From assembly GCF_020012125.1 (NCBI RefSeq), contig NZ_JAIFAG010000001.1, forward strand, positions 2,108,001 to 2,172,000: 64,000 nt of DNA, given 5' to 3'. The translations under genes were made by a program, and so were the position numbers. Shown piece after piece: positions 62,041 to 64,000 of the stretch. Within the stretch, counting starts at the first letter, position 1, and the number at the start of each line of letters is the position of its first letter. Source of the stretch: Hymenobacter psoromatis (GTDB lineage: Bacteria; Bacteroidota; Bacteroidia; Cytophagales; Hymenobacteraceae). The notes beneath the pieces are model-generated. The model was not told the origin of the DNA, searched no databases, and saw only the letters and a list, made by a program, of their open reading frames with translations.

Positions 62041-62124
62041 GCCCCGCAGTTCCCTACCTCCCTTAACCAATAAAGCCCCCACTAGGGGGCTTTATTGGTT
62101 AAGGGAGGTAGGGAACTGCGGGGC
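62041..62124. repeat. Perfect 40-bp inverted repeat with four-base loop
   Basis: Arms 62041-62080 and 62085-62124 are complementary at every position, the longest perfect palindrome in the window. It lies six bases after the desaturase stop on the minus strand and about 83 bases upstream of the cupin gene. It will act as a terminator, but the length goes well beyond need. Confidence 0.93.
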
Positions 62125-62130
62125 CACCGA

Positions 62131-63117
62131 CTAGCTAATCCACTTAAACTTATACTCCAGCTTAGGCACCGTCATGCGGTCGCTAACGCGGCGCAGGCGG
62201 GCGGGTAGGGCCATCACGTAGTCGCGGGCCTTTTCGGCGGGACCGGTAAGGTCGGTGATGTGCTCAATTTTCCAGTCACTAATGAGCGTATCAAGTATGT
62301 CGGTATAGTCGGCGCTGGTGTACACGCCGATGCGCTGGGCGGCATCGGTGAAGTGGCCGAACGTCTTACCCATATCGATGCCCAGCTCGCGCATGTAATG
62401 GGCGGGCATCACAATCTTCTTGCGCATCATGTCTTCGAAAGCCAGCATCATCTCGCTAGGGTCCAACTCGAAAATCTTCTCCACAAATGTTTTATAGGCG
62501 CGGGCGTGGCGGTTTTCGTCGCCAGCAATCATACCGCAGATTTTGCTTAGGCCATCGTCACCGGCTTGGCGGGCCAGCTGGCCCACGCGGCGATGCGACA
62601 CGTTAGTGGCCATTTCCTGGTAGCTCGTGTACACGAAAGCGCGGTACGGGTCGTGAGCTGTGCCCAAGTCAAATCCGTCATTAATCAGGTGCTGAGTCGA
62701 AAACTCAAACTCACGCATATTGACCCGGCCACTGAGGTAGAGGTAGCGATTGAGTAGGTCACCATGCCGGTTTTCCTCAGCCGTCCAGCCCCGAATCCAC
62801 TGCGCCCAGCCGTTATTGCGGTCGCGGTTCAGGTCGTCCAACTCATGAAACCATGCTTCGTAGTTAGGCAGCGCCTCTTCTGTAATGGTGTCACCGATGA
62901 GCACGGCCAACAGGTCGTAGCTGAGGCTGCCAGCTTTTTCGCGCAGTTCTTTCACTTCGTCAAAGAAGGTATCGCGGCGCGAATCGGGGAGGTAATCGGC
63001 GGGCTGCCAGCTATCTTCCACCTTCTTGAGAAAGGTGTAAATATTATCTTTTAGATAACCTTCAAGCTGTTGGAGCACCTCGCCGCGCGAGATGAGAAGG
63101 TCGTTAGTGAGCATCAT
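62131..63117 (-). CDS. Acyl-ACP desaturase, soluble diiron type
   Basis: The ATG at 63117 gives 328 residues; another ATG lies six codons upstream. The diiron ligands are Glu80 or Glu81 in the TITEEALP helix, Glu115-His118 (EENRHG), Glu168 in SYQEMA and Glu201-His204 (DENRHA). This is the stearoyl-ACP delta-9 desaturase family (FA_desaturase_2), which introduces a cis double bond into acyl-ACP. It may adjust membrane fluidity. Confidence 0.93.
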   Translation of the reverse strand: MMLTNDLLISRGEVLQQLEGYLKDNIYTFLKKVEDSWQPADYLPDSRRDTFFDEVKELREKAGSLSYDLLAVLIGDTITEEALPNYEAWFHELDDLNRDRNNGWAQWIRGWTAEENRHGDLLNRYLYLSGRVNMREFEFSTQHLINDGFDLGTAHDPYRAFVYTSYQEMATNVSHRRVGQLARQAGDDGLSKICGMIAGDENRHARAYKTFVEKIFELDPSEMMLAFEDMMRKKIVMPAHYMRELGIDMGKTFGHFTDAAQRIGVYTSADYTDILDTLISDWKIEHITDLTGPAEKARDYVMALPARLRRVSDRMTVPKLEYKFKWIS

Positions 63118-63293
63118 ACGGAAGAGTGCCGCCAATGAGCGGCCGGTGAATGAACACGCGAAGGTCGGCTTTTAGTTGGGTTTAATGGGTACAATATTAT
63201 GGCTTTCCCGCATTTAGGGGGTCTGCAACGGTCAAAAATCACCTACGGTTTAGCTACCTTGCTGGTTTTGCGGCATTAGCCCAGCCGGTCCGC

Positions 63294-64000
63294 TCACGCC
63301 CCGGTTTCGGGCCGGGCCGCATAGAACGCTTGCCGCACCCGTCGCAAGGTAGCTTCGGCCGCGTCGGTGTCGGGCACGGGGGGTAGGGCCGAAGCTGCAA
63401 AGGCTGCTTCAACCTGCCCTACCAGCTTTTCGGCCTCCGCAATCAACTCAGCATACATAAATTCGCCACGCCTAATTTGTAGTAAAAATTCCCGGTTAGG
63501 ACGGCGCACCCGAATGTCGCTGAGGCGGGCGATTTCTTCGGCCATTTGCAGCAGCCGAAATACGTGTAGCATATTTTTAGCGTCGTAGTTTTTGCCGTGC
63601 TGCACGGTATTTTCGTAGCGCTCTTTATTACGCTTCTCTACCCATTCCCAATACTCCCGGAAGGCGCGGCAATACACACTATAGCCGTTGCGGTTAAAGG
63701 ACAGATAAGCCACCGGCTCCTCCCCTTTCGGCACAGCTGAAAGTAGCACATCCTGTGAGGTATCAGAGTGGCGTACCAGGCCCTGGTAGCCAAGCAGCCG
63801 AGAGGGCGAGCGGTCTACAAACAGGGCGTATAGGTCGGTAAGGTGTGGCACTCTAGCCAAGCCACATTGCTCACTCTCAAGGTCTTGATGGGTTAGCCAG
63901 GTAGCTATCGGCTGAGCTCCGGCTCCTACCGTGACGTAGCAAAAATCTAGTACTGACTTGCGGGCCGGCGGTTCAGGATAATTGATTTTCTTGTGCAAGC
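63294..64000 (-). CDS. Predicted nucleotidyltransferase (RlaP/YcgL-like), C-terminal part
   Basis: The frame is open to the end of the window and has no convincing ATG, so the gene starts beyond it; about 235 C-terminal residues are seen. KNMLHVFRLLQMAEEIA, VRRPNREFLLQIRRGEFMY and a final acidic-helical stretch ending in LPPVPD match the C-terminal half of the predicted nucleotidyltransferase family of the DNA polymerase beta superfamily (PF10127), some of which are linked to RNA repair. The catalytic GS-x-DxD part would be outside the window, so this remains a family assignment. Confidence 0.6.
   Translation of the reverse strand, partial: LHKKINYPEPPARKSVLDFCYVTVGAGAQPIATWLTHQDLESEQCGLARVPHLTDLYALFVDRSPSRLLGYQGLVRHSDTSQDVLLSAVPKGEEPVAYLSFNRNGYSVYCRAFREYWEWVEKRNKERYENTVQHGKNYDAKNMLHVFRLLQMAEEIARLSDIRVRRPNREFLLQIRRGEFMYAELIAEAEKLVGQVEAAFAASALPPVPDTDAAEATLRRVRQAFYAARPETGA

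Noticed and set aside
1-64000. tRNA or rRNA genes
   Set aside because: The intergenic regions were scanned for T-arm and acceptor patterns and rRNA motifs by eye; nothing convincing was found.

Overview
The window looks like chromosomal sequence from a GC-rich member of the Bacteroidota, most likely Hymenobacter or a close relative in Hymenobacteraceae. The evidence is a type IX secretion gene (porT) next to ubiE, Bacteroidota-restricted families (DUF3109, DUF4290, DUF4349, DUF5606, BatA-type VWA), promoter boxes of the TAnnTTTG type, little sign of Shine-Dalgarno sites, and a very frequent CTACCCC word. No rRNA, tRNA or CRISPR array was seen. Assignments rest on reading motifs and architecture by eye; no database search was run.

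Layout. 1-5.3 kb: 3' end of a phospho-sugar mutase, an XRE/S24 regulator, Bcp peroxiredoxin with a SemiSWEET transporter, a secreted esterase, and pirin with a GAF protein. 5.3-11.7 kb: a carbohydrate block with a GH13 alpha-amylase lipoprotein carrying CBM20 and a GH31 enzyme facing it, then aspA. A perfect LacI-type palindrome lies upstream of the amylase. 11.7-16.9 kb: a decayed accessory segment with a scoA remnant, an IS5-family element, a broken amidohydrolase, an alpha/beta hydrolase, a TetR regulator and an IS630-family element. Both insertion sequences appear to make their transposase by -1 frameshifting. 16.9-20.4 kb: a double DUF1080 protein and a Tat-exported Gfo/Idh/MocA oxidoreductase (likely 3-keto-glycoside chemistry), then DUF3109. 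20.6-28.1 kb: UvrD/PcrA helicase, DUF4290, MurA (Asp at the usual Cys), DUF4349 lipoprotein, holin-like membrane protein, arginase-family enzyme.

28.3-35.8 kb holds the most striking locus: a chemosensory operon transcribed leftwards as mcp-cheW-cheY-cheA-cheC. The receptor has no membrane segment and is mostly a tandem array of 92-residue HAMP units of the kind known from fungal Nik1/Os-1 kinases. No cheR or cheB is present in the operon or elsewhere in the window.

36-64 kb is mostly housekeeping: topA with a histone-H1-like tail, DUF4846, HAD phosphatase, BatA, YggS, esterase, SDR; porT-ubiE-PorE-like (type IX secretion and envelope); engB, a TonB-C protein, DUF5606, fbp, aspartate kinase, a 2-Cys peroxiredoxin, waaA, rsgA, a beta-hydroxyacid dehydrogenase, fasciclin lipoprotein, cyclophilin, a CPCC protein, a MoxR/VWA pair, DUF427, a cupin/JmjC-like protein, an acyl-ACP desaturase and the 3' part of a predicted nucleotidyltransferase. 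Between genes there are many long, often perfect inverted repeats of unrelated sequence, which are a notable feature of this genome in their own right.
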